DNA from: Peribacillus muralis
GTDB taxonomy: Bacteria; Bacillota; Bacilli; Bacillales; DSM-1321
Length of the DNA stretch: 64,000 nucleotides
Assembly: GCF_001645685.2 (NCBI RefSeq)
Contig: NZ_CP017080.1
Span: 3,711,051 to 3,775,050, forward strand
Direction of reading: 5' to 3'
Positions 43,178 through 52,519 of this stretch are shown here, piece after piece (position 1 is the first letter of the stretch; each line of letters opens with the position of its first letter). The notes beneath the pieces are model-generated. The model was given only the letters and a program-made list of their open reading frames with translations, had not been told where the DNA came from and searched no databases. The position numbers and the translations under genes are program-made.

Positions 43178-44216
43178 CATGATCACCTCCTGTATGTATC
43201 AATGGGATTTTCACCTCGAGCTTCGTTCCTTTGTTCGGGACGCTCACGAGCTGCATCGTCCCCCCTAGCTCTACGGCCCGTTCATGCATGTTTTGCAGTC
43301 CGTAAGATCCCGCTTTTGCATCCTCGGCGTTAAAGCCGATGCCATCATCCGTGATCCGGAAAATGATCAAGCCATCACGAACGATCAATAGCACTTCAAG
43401 CGAGCTCGCTTTGGCATGTCTCAGTGTATTGGAAATCGATTCTTGTAAAATCCGGAACAGGTGGTCTTCAATCCCCTTATCGAGAGTAACCGCCTCCACC
43501 TTCCAATCAATATCCATCGTCACTTTTTGAGCCAGTTCCTCAAGGAGTTCCTTCATTCCCGCTTGTAATGTTTTCCCCTTCAACGCAAAGGGTCTTAAGT
43601 GAAGCAGCAGCGCCCTCATCTCGAGCTGAGATTGATGGATCATCTCTTCCACGACCTTGAATTGCTTCATTTCCGTTTTATCGATATCCGTTTGTGACTC
43701 AGTAATGGCGGACATGAACATCGAAGCCGCAAACAATTGCTGACTCACGGAATCATGGAGCTCCCGTGCCAGGCGGTTTCGCTCCTGGGAAACGATTTCC
43801 TGAATCTGCTTCTCCTGATCGACGGCCTTTTCATTGGCCATTTTTTGCGATAATTTTGTCTGTTCATTGATTTGCTTATGAATTTGGTTCATCCGTTCAA
43901 CCATGGTTCCGAGCTCCGAAATCGGATAGGCTTCCGGCTGTATAGGTAAGCGCCCCTGTTCCAGCAGGTAAAGGCCTTCATCCACCCTTTGCAGCTGCCT
44001 TTTGAAAAACATCCCTGAGACAGCTCCATAAATCAGCCCTGCCGTTATGACCAAACTTGGCAGGAAAATGACGAAGGGCAGTCCCATGACCATTTTCTCC
44101 CATAATAATTTCCAGTCCGATAATGGGAAAATAAAGAAAATCACCGCTGGTAAAAGAAGCGAAAGAACGAAGGAAACACCTAGGGCATTCAAGATCTGCC
44201 GTGTCACGATGCTCAT
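43170..44216 (-). CDS. liaS: Sensor histidine kinase LiaS
   Basis: A 348-residue membrane kinase with two N-terminal helices and a very short extracellular loop (intramembrane-sensing type), then HAMP, and the HisKA_3 core. The phosphorylated His is in [19 protein letters not shown] (near 155). The ATPase part has [15 protein letters not shown] and [11 protein letters not shown]. It overlaps liaF by 4 nt. LiaF holds it inactive until envelope stress. Confidence 0.93.
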   Translation of the reverse strand: MSIVTRQILNALGVSFVLSLLLPAVIFFIFPLSDWKLLWEKMVMGLPFVIFLPSLVITAGLIYGAVSGMFFKRQLQRVDEGLYLLEQGRLPIQPEAYPISELGTMVERMNQIHKQINEQTKLSQKMANEKAVDQEKQIQEIVSQERNRLARELHDSVSQQLFAASMFMSAITESQTDIDKTEMKQFKVVEEMIHQSQLEMRALLLHLRPFALKGKTLQAGMKELLEELAQKVTMDIDWKVEAVTLDKGIEDHLFRILQESISNTLRHAKASSLEVLLIVRDGLIIFRITDDGIGFNAEDAKAGSYGLQNMHERAVELGGTMQLVSVPNKGTKLEVKIPLIHTGGDHDD

Positions 44217-44959
44217 ACCCGCTTCACCTCTAAATCTCCAACAAGGATGGACGTGATGATATGCACTTTATGGTCCGCTTCATCGAACCCCGCTGTTTGA
44301 AAGGAATGGATTTGATTAAAGACCCTGGATTCAGACTTATTTTCAAAAATTCGCGCTCTTCCTGCCATGACGGAATGATGCACCCTTATTTCGACGCCAT
44401 ATGGAATGAGGACCGTGATATTGCCAACGATATTCCTAAGGGAAATGACGGCATCCCCCTTCGGCAAGATCGTGCGGCTCAAATCGATGACCGTATCACC
44501 GACCCCGCTTTGAACATTCACGGAATTCCATTCATATACATGCTCTCCCGTTTGTTGGTGACCGAACAACTTATTCTGAAAAAGATACCCGGTTTGCAAT
44601 AACGGCTCTTTATGGACCTGCTCTTCTTCATACCCTTCATTGGTTAAAATCGGGTTGATCCAATCGGGATTCTTTTTCGACTGATAATATAAAAGTAAGA
44701 AATAAATGAGAATGGCGAACAAGAAAAACTTAAAAACGAACATATTCAAAACTGTGATGATAAGGGAAATCAGTCCTGTGAAAAATAGGATCTTGCCAAT
44801 TGTCCGTTTAGTGAATTTCCTGCCCACATAGATTAATACAACCGAAAAAGCAAGCGGAAACAGCAAACCTCCACCTTTGAATGAAATCTCCAAAAAAAGC
44901 AGGGCGATTCCGATGAGGAAGATCCAACCCATATAATCCGTTTTCATTTTGCTCAACAT
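44213..44959 (-). CDS. liaF: LiaF, inhibitor of the LiaRS system
   Basis: A 248-residue membrane protein with about four N-terminal helices and a C-terminal soluble beta domain carrying GDTVIDLSRTILPKGDAVIS and LIPYGVEIRVHHSVMAG, the hallmark of the LiaF/YvqF C-terminal domain. GGGAGG seven bases before the ATG in MLSKMKTDY sets the start; the frame continues 17 codons upstream without a site. Coupled to liaS by ATGA. Confidence 0.9.
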   Translation of the reverse strand: MLSKMKTDYMGWIFLIGIALLFLEISFKGGGLLFPLAFSVVLIYVGRKFTKRTIGKILFFTGLISLIITVLNMFVFKFFLFAILIYFLLLYYQSKKNPDWINPILTNEGYEEEQVHKEPLLQTGYLFQNKLFGHQQTGEHVYEWNSVNVQSGVGDTVIDLSRTILPKGDAVISLRNIVGNITVLIPYGVEIRVHHSVMAGRARIFENKSESRVFNQIHSFQTAGFDEADHKVHIITSILVGDLEVKRV

Positions 44960-45114
44960 CGGCCCGCCTCCCTTGTAAATGATCATAGTATTCTTAAAAG
45001 GCGCAGTCATCCGCGCCCTTTAAGAATACCACGAAACGATCACGTTCTAACAGAGCGTTTTCCCTCATCCTCCGCTTTCCAGGATGAGGGATCACAGCCA
45101 TGCCTTAATAATGT

Positions 45115-45750
45115 TTACGCTTCTTTCTGTTCCAATTCCTTTTCAAGCTGGGCGATTCTTGCATCGATGGTATGACGATTATAATCGGCATCGACTTTAT
45201 GCTCGATGCGATCGATATAGAGCTCCATCTCTTCAAACATCGCTACCGGCTTAGCCTCAGTGCGGCCGGCATCCAACACCCGATTGATCCGGTGGTTTGC
45301 CCGGGCAATATTCTCCCTGCCCATCAATTCCATCCGCTTTAAATGCATATCCTTGAGCTTATGCTTCATTTCTTCATATTTACGCTCCAGCTCAGCCAAC
45401 TGAACCTCTGCACTTTTATGCGCCTCCTTCAAACTTTGCGCACGATCTTCATAGTGCAGACTTTCCTTAAGGGCAAACTCCATCAAATCCGTTTCACCAG
45501 ACTGCTTCGCAACGTCAGCCTGATTTTTACGTTTTTCAGCTAGATTTTGCGCTTGATTATATTCACGCGTAAACTCTTCTTTCAGCAGATATTGACGTTC
45601 AAGCAGCTTGCCGACCTTCTCCGTCTCCTGCTCACACTGCCGCAAATACTGATTCAGCATGCCAATTGGATTCTTTTGCTCCTTCTTATCAAGCAAATCA
45701 TGAAAGTCCGCTGAAATCGTCTGTTTCATTCTAGAAAATAAATTACCCAT
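45115..45750 (-). CDS. liaH: LiaH, PspA/IM30 family envelope-protection protein
   Basis: A 211-residue, almost entirely helical, charged coiled-coil protein starting MGNLFSRMKQTISADFHDLL, the membrane-binding amphipathic helix of the family. Long coiled coils follow (QCEQETEKVGKLLERQYLL, then KSAEVQLAELERKYEEMKHK). It forms large rings that bind damaged membrane. It lies between liaI and liaF as in B. subtilis, but the gap to liaF (155 nt) holds no liaG. Confidence 0.92.
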   Translation of the reverse strand: MGNLFSRMKQTISADFHDLLDKKEQKNPIGMLNQYLRQCEQETEKVGKLLERQYLLKEEFTREYNQAQNLAEKRKNQADVAKQSGETDLMEFALKESLHYEDRAQSLKEAHKSAEVQLAELERKYEEMKHKLKDMHLKRMELMGRENIARANHRINRVLDAGRTEAKPVAMFEEMELYIDRIEHKVDADYNRHTIDARIAQLEKELEQKEA

Positions 45751-45769
45751 TACCTATCCATCCCTTCTA

Positions 45770-46114
45770 TTAGTTCTTATTCAAATCTTTCCACTCTCTC
45801 TCGAAATTGGAGAATGGATCATTTTCAGTTGATGCTTGTTCATCATGGTCATTCCATTTTTTATAAACGAGGTAAAGTACATAAGCTGCCACCAATCCTA
45901 ATATCGCAGGGATATGGGAAATGGAAACGATCAGCACGATTATGGAAACTGACCCCCACGCAACCTTGGCTCCTGTCGATTCGGACTTCATGAACTGCTT
46001 GAACCCAAAATATAGAATCGTCAAGCAAATCGCCAAACTGATCAACGGACCCACATTCGCCAGCAAAATGAACAATGCAATCAAACCTACAGTAAACAAA
46101 CCAAATTTCTTCAT
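45770..46114 (-). CDS. liaI: LiaI-like small membrane protein
   Basis: A 114-residue membrane protein with hydrophobic segments at about 5-25, 27-42, 50-65 and 68-85 and an acidic, hydrophilic tail (NDHDEQASTENDPFSNFERE). Position directly upstream of liaH, with 19 nt between, identifies it as the LiaI counterpart that anchors LiaH at the membrane. AAAGGAGG precedes MKKFGLFTVG. It is the first gene of the lia operon; the promoter and LiaR site should lie between 46115 and 46240, but I cannot point to them with confidence. Confidence 0.8.
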   Translation of the reverse strand: MKKFGLFTVGLIALFILLANVGPLISLAICLTILYFGFKQFMKSESTGAKVAWGSVSIIVLIVSISHIPAILGLVAAYVLYLVYKKWNDHDEQASTENDPFSNFEREWKDLNKN

Positions 46115-46241
46115 TGTTTTCGTCCTCCTTTCCTTGTTTATATCTTATCTACTTTTCCAAGCTCGTATAATGAGCCTTAGCTATATTTTCGAATAAGACC
46201 TAAGGCGTAGTGGATATAAGTCCCTCCCTTGGAAGGGCCTG

Positions 46242-46563
46242 AATTAGGTGCACGACCCGGTTATTTCAGCTGCTTTCCATGGAGATTGGGCGGATTACTC
46301 GCCAATTGGAATTTTCTCTTGATTATGAGGGTTTCACTCGTAAATTTGGGCGTGTTTCTCCTAATTTTGGAGCTTTACTCGCGAATTTGGGGTAGGATTC
46401 TCCTAATTTTGATGCTTTACTCGCAAATTGGAACGTTTACTCGCCAATTTGAGCACTTTACTCGCCAATTTTGCACGTTTACTCGCCAATTTTGCCCTTT
46501 TACTCGCCAATTCGACCACTTTACTCGCCAATTAGGTGCCTGACTCGTTATTTCAGCTGCTTT
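46242..46563 (+). repeat. Intergenic 20-21 bp repeat array, locus 3
   Basis: About 13-15 units. The right-hand half is homogeneous (TTTACTCGCCAATTTTGCACG type, starts at 46416, 46436, 46457, 46478, 46499, 46520); the left half is more degenerate. A direct repeat of about 35 bp bounds the array (46242-46276 and 46530-46563), starting AATTAGGTGC and ending TTATTTCAGCTGCTTT. It lies between minus-strand liaI and a minus-strand TetR gene, with units opposite to transcription. The promoter of lia is probably at its left edge. Confidence 0.85.
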
Positions 46564-46581
46564 AGGGATAAAAACGAAAAA

Positions 46582-46612
46582 AATCTCCCAATTATATTGA
46601 ACTGGAAGATTT
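46582..46612 (-). terminator. Terminator after the TetR gene
   Basis: AATCTTCCAGTT pairs with AATTGGGAGATT on the minus strand, with wobbles, followed by seven T. Located 14 bp past the stop of the TetR gene. Confidence 0.65.
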
Positions 46613-46625
46613 TTAGCGATATCAG

Positions 46626-47240
46626 TTATACATATAGGCCTTCGACGTAAACGGATGTGATGGTTTGAGCGATTTCTTCGACAGAGCTTTGATGCTCGTT
46701 CCGGACGATTTCCCAAAGATACATTTCATTTGTGAAGAACCAGCCTTTTGCCACAAGCTCATGGTTCAATTCGGTTCTTGCCAGTCCTTTTTGCTGTGCA
46801 TAGTCGATATCCTTTGAAATGCGCTGGGTGAATTTCAGCCGGATCGCTTTCCATTTTTCTGAAATGACGGCCGACATGCCAATAGCCTGCTCGAAGACTT
46901 GGAGCATATTGCGTTCAGCCTCTGCCATTATTAAAAAAGCCTTGGCTTGGTTATTTATGATTTGTCTCGCTTCATCCTTCGATTTCGGAAAGAAAGAGGT
47001 CTCCGCAATTTCATAGAATTGCTCCATCACATTCTCCATTAAAACAATCAATAGATCCTCTTTTCCTTTAAAATGAACATAGGCCGTTCCATATCCGATA
47101 TTCGCCCTTTTGATCATTTGGGAAATAACTGAAGCTTGATAACCTTCTTCAAGAAAAATTTCCTTTGCAGCTTCCAATAGCTTTTGCCTTGTCATCATCG
47201 AGCGTAGATGACGTTTATCCCCTACTTGGCCATCAAACAT
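46626..47240 (-). CDS. TetR/AcrR family regulator
   Basis: A 204-residue regulator. The HTH is in SVISQMIKRANIGYGTAYVHFKGKEDLL, preceded by helix 1 RQKLLEAAKEIFLEEGY. The C-terminal domain is the usual helical ligand pocket. GGGGGG before the ATG at 47240 is a good start. It is divergent from the kyn operon and 177 bp away, so it is the best candidate for its regulator. No experimental precedent is known to me for a TetR-type kyn regulator in Bacilli, so this is inference. Confidence 0.85.
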   Translation of the reverse strand: MFDGQVGDKRHLRSMMTRQKLLEAAKEIFLEEGYQASVISQMIKRANIGYGTAYVHFKGKEDLLIVLMENVMEQFYEIAETSFFPKSKDEARQIINNQAKAFLIMAEAERNMLQVFEQAIGMSAVISEKWKAIRLKFTQRISKDIDYAQQKGLARTELNHELVAKGWFFTNEMYLWEIVRNEHQSSVEEIAQTITSVYVEGLYV

Positions 47241-47328
47241 ACCGATCCCCCCTTATATCCAGCATAAAGGATTTCCCTTAAAATAAAAAACGTTTGCAGG
47301 AAATTGCATCCCCTGCCCATTTATTCTT

Positions 47329-47343
47329 AATTTTCTGAATTAT
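47329..47343 (+). promoter_or_regulatory. CodY-like box upstream of kynU
   Basis: AATTTTCTGAATTAT matches the CodY consensus AATTTTCWGAAAATT at 12 of 15 positions and ends 5 bp before the -35 of kynU. It would link tryptophan breakdown to the branched-chain amino acid/GTP status. Confidence 0.4.
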
Positions 47344-47347
47344 ATTA

Positions 47348-47377
47348 TTGACACGATGTCATATTCTTTGCTACGAT
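47348..47377 (+). promoter_or_regulatory. kyn operon promoter with palindrome over the -35
   Basis: TTGACA (47348-47353) and TACGAT (47372-47377) with an 18-bp spacer. TGACA-CGA-TGTCA (47349-47361) is a perfect 13-bp palindrome overlapping the -35 and is a good candidate operator. Confidence 0.6.
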
Positions 47378-47417
47378 TTTCCTAGTACTATTACTAATTC
47401 GAATATAGGAGGTCATT

Positions 47418-48695
47418 ATGGTTTCAACATACACTTTGGATTACGCGAGGCAGCTGGATGAAAAAGATACCCTTCATGCTTTTCGGGACGAGTTTTATTT
47501 AAAGCCAGACTCCATTTATATGGACGGGAACTCCTTAGGGCTGCTTTCAAAAAGGGCTGAACGCACTCTTTTGGAATCATTAGCGGATTGGAAGGAACAT
47601 GGGATCGATGGATGGACACAGGGAAAGCAACCGTGGTTTTTCTTGTCAGAGGAACTGGGCGCGAAAATGGCCCACTTGGTCGGGGCTGCCTCCGATGAGG
47701 TGATCGTAACCGGCTCGACTACGGTGAATCTACATCAGCTTGTGGCCACCTTTTATAAGCCTGTAGGAACCCGCACAAAGATATTGGCGGATGAACTCAC
47801 CTTTCCGACTGATATTTATGCACTTCAAAGCCAGCTGCACACTCATGGGCTCGATCCGCAAACCCACCTAGTCCGTGTGAAGAGTCGGGATGGCCGTTTC
47901 CTTGAAGAGGATGATATCATAGAGGCCATGACCGATGAAATCGCTCTCATCATCTTGCCGACGGTCTTGTATCGAAGCGGCCAAATATTGGATATGAAAC
48001 GTCTGACCGAGGAAGCCCATAAAAGAGGAATCATGATCGGATTCGATGGATGCCATTCGATTGGTGCAATCCCGCATTCTTTCGGGGAATGGGATGTTGA
48101 TTTCGCTTATTGGTGCAATTATAAACATTTGAATGGCGGTCCTGGCGCCGTTGGAGGCTTGTATGTAAACCGGAAGCATTTCGGGACGATGCCTGGATTG
48201 GCTGGATGGTTCGGGTCAAGCAAAGAAAAACAATTCGATATGGAACATACATTAACCCAAGCTGATTCCGCTGGTGCCTACCAAATCGGAACACCAAATG
48301 TGTTAAGCTGTGCTCCTTTAATTGGTTCCTTGGAAATTTTTATGGAGGCTGGCATTGATAACATCCGGGGAAAATCTCTTAAAATCAATCAATATTTAAT
48401 CGACTTGGTCGAGCATGAACTGAAGGACATGGGTTTTTTCATAGGCACGCCCAGAGAAGATTCCCGGCGCGGCGGCCATGTCAGCCTGGAGCATAAAGAA
48501 GCTGCACGCATTTGTAAGGCGTTGAAAGATAACGGCGTGATACCGGATTTCCGAGCGCCTAACATCATTCGCCTTGCTCCAGTTGCTCTTTATACTTCCT
48601 ACGCGGAAGTTTGGGAAGTCGTCCAAATCCTCAAAAAAATCATGACAGAAAAACAATATGAAAAATATAAAAATGAACGTGAAGTCGTGGCATGA
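47418..48695 (+). CDS. kynU: Kynureninase
   Basis: A PLP enzyme that cleaves kynurenine to anthranilate and alanine. The 425 residues contain the N-terminal [12 protein letters not shown], the PLP phosphate contacts in [10 protein letters not shown], the [12 protein letters not shown] segment with the PLP-pairing Asp, and the catalytic lysine in [23 protein letters not shown] precedes the ATG. First gene of kynU-permease-kynA-kynB. Confidence 0.95.
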   Translation: MVSTYTLDYARQLDEKDTLHAFRDEFYLKPDSIYMDGNSLGLLSKRAERTLLESLADWKEHGIDGWTQGKQPWFFLSEELGAKMAHLVGAASDEVIVTGSTTVNLHQLVATFYKPVGTRTKILADELTFPTDIYALQSQLHTHGLDPQTHLVRVKSRDGRFLEEDDIIEAMTDEIALIILPTVLYRSGQILDMKRLTEEAHKRGIMIGFDGCHSIGAIPHSFGEWDVDFAYWCNYKHLNGGPGAVGGLYVNRKHFGTMPGLAGWFGSSKEKQFDMEHTLTQADSAGAYQIGTPNVLSCAPLIGSLEIFMEAGIDNIRGKSLKINQYLIDLVEHELKDMGFFIGTPREDSRRGGHVSLEHKEAARICKALKDNGVIPDFRAPNIIRLAPVALYTSYAEVWEVVQILKKIMTEKQYEKYKNEREVVA

Positions 48696-48763
48696 CAATA
48701 AAACCTGGGGGACGCCCTCCCCCAAAGCTTTAATGGGCTTTACAGAAAGAAAGGGGATGAAAT

Positions 48764-50185
48764 ATGGAGAACAACAATATACAATTGAATGGGAAAGATG
48801 ATCCGGAAAAAGGATTGAAGCGAACGTTAAAAACGAATCAGCTGTCGATGATAGCGATGGGCTGTGCCATCGGGACGGGTTTATTCCTTGGCAGCGGGCT
48901 TGCCATTCAAGCTGCCGGACCAAGCGTTTTGCTCAGTTATGCACTCGGGGCGTTCATTGTCCTTCTATTGATGGGCTGCTTGGCGGAAATGACGGTGGCG
49001 CATCCCACTTCCGGATCGTTTGGGGCGATAGCTGAAAAGTATATGTCTCCCATGGCAGGCTATCTTGTTCGCTATTCCTATTGGATTGGGAATGTACTCG
49101 CTGTCGGCGTGGAAGTGAGTGCTATCAGCGTGTATATGAGATTTTGGTTTCCGACCGTACCAGGAATCATTTGGATTATATTGTTTGCAGGTGCACTAAT
49201 ATACGTAAATGCCACTAGCGTGAACACATTCGCTTCCTTTGAGTATTGGTTCTCCTTCATAAAAATAAGTGCCATCGTCGGGTTTATCCTGCTTGGGTCG
49301 TATGTATTGATCGGCTCGTCTGCACCATCAAGCATTGGCCCGGAAAACCTGGTCAATGCAGGCGGTTTTTTCCCATTTGGTTGGTGGGGCATGTGGGTGG
49401 CCGTATTCATTTCTTTATTCAGCTTTATCGGGACCGAAATGATAGCGGTTACATCAGGCGAAGCAAAAGACCCGGATGTGGCTGTGCCCAAAGCATTAAA
49501 AGCGACGGTTTTTCGTTTATCGACTTTCTATGTGCTGACAATTGGAATCATGCTGATGATCGTTCCGTGGAAAACAGCTGGAATCGAGGAAAGCCCCTTC
49601 GTAAAGGTTATGGAAATCCTGAACATTCCCGGTGCTTCCGGAATCATGAACTTCATCATATTAACGGCCGCTCTATCTGCCATGAATGCTCAGCTCTATG
49701 CTTCAACCCGCATGATGTTTTCGTTGGCACGGCGCGAAAATGCTCCTAGCATTCTAGGAAAACTAAACAAAAGGAACGTTCCGGCAAATGCACTGGCTGT
49801 CTCGACAACCGGAATCATCATTGCTGCAGGCGTTCACGCGTTACTTCCAGGTTCCTCTTATGCATTCATGATGGGCATATCCATGTTCGGTGCCATTTTC
49901 ACTTGGCTGATGGTCTTTGTATCCCATTTATTTTTCAGGGTTCAATGGGAGAAAACAGGCGGCCGTAAGCTACCGGTAAGGATGATCGGCTTTCCCTATT
50001 TAACGATATTGGGAGCGGTTCTCCTATTCTGCTTAATGATCACGACTTGGTTTACCGATTTCAAAATCATGCTCCAATTCGGGGTTCCTTGGTTGTTATT
50101 TTTATCCATTGCTTATTTCGTTTCCAAAAAAAGAAATTCATTCGTGCATCCAGAGCAGGAATTACCAAAACAAAAGATAGATTAG
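48764..50185 (+). CDS. Amino acid permease in the kynurenine operon
   Basis: A 473-residue APC-family permease with 12 helices. The signature [24 protein letters not shown] is near the N-terminus and [19 protein letters not shown] in helix 6-7. Its place between kynU and kynA, 68 nt after kynU and 50 nt before kynA, argues that it brings in tryptophan or kynurenine for this pathway. This is inference: the family also carries other amino acids. GAAAGGGG precedes the ATG. Confidence 0.88.
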   Translation: MENNNIQLNGKDDPEKGLKRTLKTNQLSMIAMGCAIGTGLFLGSGLAIQAAGPSVLLSYALGAFIVLLLMGCLAEMTVAHPTSGSFGAIAEKYMSPMAGYLVRYSYWIGNVLAVGVEVSAISVYMRFWFPTVPGIIWIILFAGALIYVNATSVNTFASFEYWFSFIKISAIVGFILLGSYVLIGSSAPSSIGPENLVNAGGFFPFGWWGMWVAVFISLFSFIGTEMIAVTSGEAKDPDVAVPKALKATVFRLSTFYVLTIGIMLMIVPWKTAGIEESPFVKVMEILNIPGASGIMNFIILTAALSAMNAQLYASTRMMFSLARRENAPSILGKLNKRNVPANALAVSTTGIIIAAGVHALLPGSSYAFMMGISMFGAIFTWLMVFVSHLFFRVQWEKTGGRKLPVRMIGFPYLTILGAVLLFCLMITTWFTDFKIMLQFGVPWLLFLSIAYFVSKKRNSFVHPEQELPKQKID

Positions 50186-50234
50186 AAGGATAGATTCACC
50201 GTCTTTGCAAATGAAAAGTGAGGGGATAATCAAA

Positions 50235-51089
50235 ATGAAAAACATGAATGGCAAGGAACAAAACGGGGCTGGGCTAGAAAAGAATATCCAAACCGATTTT
50301 CAAAAATCGATGTCTTACGGCGATTATCTCCATCTTGATCAGATATTATCGAGTCAACATAGGTGCTCGGATCATCATGATGAAATGCTTTTTATCATTA
50401 TCCATCAAACGAGCGAGTTATGGATGAAGCTCATTTTACATGAATTGAAAGCTGCCACAAAATGCATCCGCCATAACAATTTGGAGCCTTCGTTCAAAAT
50501 GCTGTCACGTGTCTCGAGAATCCAACAGCAGCTGATTCAGTCATGGAATGTCCTTGCAACCTTGACCCCAGCTGAATATATGGAGTTCAGGGATAAACTG
50601 GGGCAATCCTCAGGATTCCAATCCTATCAAAACCGCCTGATTGAATTTGCGTTAGGAAACAAAAATGTCCATACACTATCTGTCTATCAGCATGAGGCGG
50701 ACCTATATAAGCAAATGCAGCAGGCCCTTCATGAGCCAAGCATCTATGACGAGGCCATCACCGCTCTTGTCGCGCGTGGACTATCCGTTGATCACGATGC
50801 CATCAGTCGCGATTGGTCACAAAAATATGAACCGAATGCCAGTGTAGAAGAAGCGTGGCTGACCGTTTACCGCGATGTCGAGCAATATTGGGACTTGTAT
50901 GAGCTGGCAGAGAAGTTAGTGGACATCGGCCACCAGCAGCAATTATGGCGCTTTAATCATATGACTACGGTGGAACGAATTATTGGAAACAAAATAGGAA
51001 CCGGCGGATCATCCGGTGTTACGTATTTAAAAAGGGCTCTCGACCAAAACTTCTTCCCAGAGCTCTGGAGCTTACGAACGAAGCTATAA
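50235..51089 (+). CDS. kynA: Tryptophan 2,3-dioxygenase
   Basis: A heme enzyme that opens the indole ring of tryptophan to N-formylkynurenine. The 284 residues match the bacterial family: [35 protein letters not shown] (distal His), [25 protein letters not shown] (proximal heme His near 235 and substrate loop). GAGGGG nine bases before the ATG fixes the start inside the longer frame. Followed by kynB after 24 nt. Confidence 0.95.
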   Translation: MKNMNGKEQNGAGLEKNIQTDFQKSMSYGDYLHLDQILSSQHRCSDHHDEMLFIIIHQTSELWMKLILHELKAATKCIRHNNLEPSFKMLSRVSRIQQQLIQSWNVLATLTPAEYMEFRDKLGQSSGFQSYQNRLIEFALGNKNVHTLSVYQHEADLYKQMQQALHEPSIYDEAITALVARGLSVDHDAISRDWSQKYEPNASVEEAWLTVYRDVEQYWDLYELAEKLVDIGHQQQLWRFNHMTTVERIIGNKIGTGGSSGVTYLKRALDQNFFPELWSLRTKL

Positions 51090-51113
51090 GAAGAAAAGTG
51101 CTGGAGGTTATGC

Positions 51114-51740
51114 ATGAGTACATGGATTGATATTTCACAGCGACTGGATGAACATATCGCCACTTGGCCAGGCGATACACCTTTCACATACAAAGTCAGC
51201 TGCAGCAAGGAAGAAAGCGGATCTGTCAATGTCGGCCAAATCAATATGAGTGTCCATACTGGTACGCATATTGATGCACCGTTTCATTTTGATAACGAGG
51301 GAAAACGGGTGATTGAATTGGATCTCGATTTATATATCGGATGTTCCCGCGTCATCCATTTACCAAATAAGACGAGCATTGGAGTCGATGAATTGGCCAA
51401 TCACGACCTAAAAGGCGTGACGCGGCTGTTAATTCGGACGGATGCGTGGAAGGATAGGCGTCTCTTTCCGCAAACGATCCCCCCTATCCAACCAGAATTA
51501 GCCGCTTATCTTTCAGGTATTGGCATACGGCTTCTCGGCCTTGATTTACCTTCGGTGGATCCTTTGGACAGCAAAGAACTGTCTGCCCATCATGAACTTG
51601 CCGGCCATGGAATTCACATTCTCGAAGGTCTTGTATTGGACGAAATCGACCCAGGTAATTATGAATTGGCTGCTCTTCCCCTTCCATTGGTCCACGCAGA
51701 TGGAAGTCCGGTACGGGCTGTATTGAGAAAAATTCCCTGA
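51114..51740 (+). CDS. kynB: Kynurenine formamidase
   Basis: Hydrolyses N-formylkynurenine to kynurenine and formate. It is a cyclase-like metal enzyme of 208 residues with the diagnostic metal site HTGTHIDAPFHF (near 46-57), the N-terminal ISQRLDEHIATWPGDTPF and a later His/Glu pair in SAHHELAGHGIHILEGL. CTGGAGG-type site precedes the ATG. Last gene of the operon, which ends at a strong terminator. Together the three enzymes turn tryptophan into anthranilate, alanine and formate. Confidence 0.95.
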   Translation: MSTWIDISQRLDEHIATWPGDTPFTYKVSCSKEESGSVNVGQINMSVHTGTHIDAPFHFDNEGKRVIELDLDLYIGCSRVIHLPNKTSIGVDELANHDLKGVTRLLIRTDAWKDRRLFPQTIPPIQPELAAYLSGIGIRLLGLDLPSVDPLDSKELSAHHELAGHGIHILEGLVLDEIDPGNYELAALPLPLVHADGSPVRAVLRKIP

Positions 51741-51753
51741 ATGGGATAACGAA

Positions 51754-51782
51754 AATGGCTCCCGGAATATACGGGAGCCATT
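51754..51782 (+). terminator. Terminator of the kyn operon
   Basis: A perfect 11-bp stem, AATGGCTCCCG with CGGGAGCCATT, a 7-nt loop, then CTTTTTAC. Confidence 0.9.
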
Positions 51783-51907
51783 CTTTTTACCACCACTATG
51801 TCACCGACGGATTCTGTACATAAACTTTTTTGAAAATCCAGCCTGTGATTATGTCGATTCCACATGTATAGTTAGAACTACAAAAATATTTGTAAGGAGT
51901 GTGCCTC

Positions 51908-52153
51908 ATGTTTATTAAGCTAACAAAAGAACAGCAAGAATTAATGATATCCGACATCCAATATTTCTTTTCACAAGAGAGAGATGAAGAAATAACTGAG
52001 TTCGCCGCAGAACGAGTATTGGACTTCATAAAGGAATCGCTCGCCCCCCATTTCTATAACGCCGCTGTCCATGATGTCAAACATGTCGTCGAACAGCAAT
52101 ATGCTTCCCTTGAAGATGAAATCTTAACGCTCGAACGCCCGATTAAAAGATAA
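51908..52153 (+). CDS. DUF2164 family protein
   Basis: An 81-residue soluble helical protein. It matches DUF2164 by IKLTKEQQELMISDIQYFFSQERDEEI, the FAAERVLDFIKESLAPHFYNAA segment and the HVVEQQYASLEDEILTLERP tail. AAGGAG eight bases before ATG fixes the start at MFIKLTKEQ; the GTG three codons upstream is inside the site. No function is established. Single gene, directly upstream of repeat array locus 4. Confidence 0.85.
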   Translation: MFIKLTKEQQELMISDIQYFFSQERDEEITEFAAERVLDFIKESLAPHFYNAAVHDVKHVVEQQYASLEDEILTLERPIKR

Positions 52154-52175
52154 GCGACCACTTTGCCTTGATCAA

Positions 52176-52376
52176 TTGAAACTCGCGAGTAAATCAACAA
52201 AATTGGCGAGTAAAACGGCAAATCTCGCGAGTAAATCAGCATAATTGGCGAGTAAACAGCAAAATTGGCGAGTTAAACGGCGAAACTCGCGAGTAAATCA
52301 GCATAATTGGCGAGTAAACCAACAAAACTCGCCAGTAAAGCGCCAATTTCGCGAGTAAGGCACTCATTTCACACGC
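52176..52376 (-). repeat. Intergenic 20-21 bp repeat array, locus 4
   Basis: Ten units spaced 20 or 21 bp (GAG of each unit at 52187, 52208, 52229, 52250, 52270, 52291, 52312, 52333, 52353). On the plus strand it alternates CTCGCGAGTAAATCAGC and AATTGGCGAGTAAAC. The complement is the same TTTACTCGCCAATTTTG variant as in locus 3. Flanking genes are on the plus strand, so here too the units run against transcription. Confidence 0.85.
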
Positions 52377-52519
52377 AAACTTGCGATATTCAGGCGTAAT
52401 CGGCACAAGCTCATAAATAAAACGCCAAATTCATGAATTTCTTCCTTTCGTACCTCCCGCAACTGCGTTTGTTTATGTTATAATCTTCTGAATTCAACAA
52501 CGAGAATGGAGGTCCGTAT

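Noticed and set aside
46229..46716. Open frames on both strands with FTRQF or NWRV heptads
   Set aside because: They are translations of the 20-21 bp DNA repeat. The 20-bp units break the frame, there is no ribosome binding site, and both strands are equally open.
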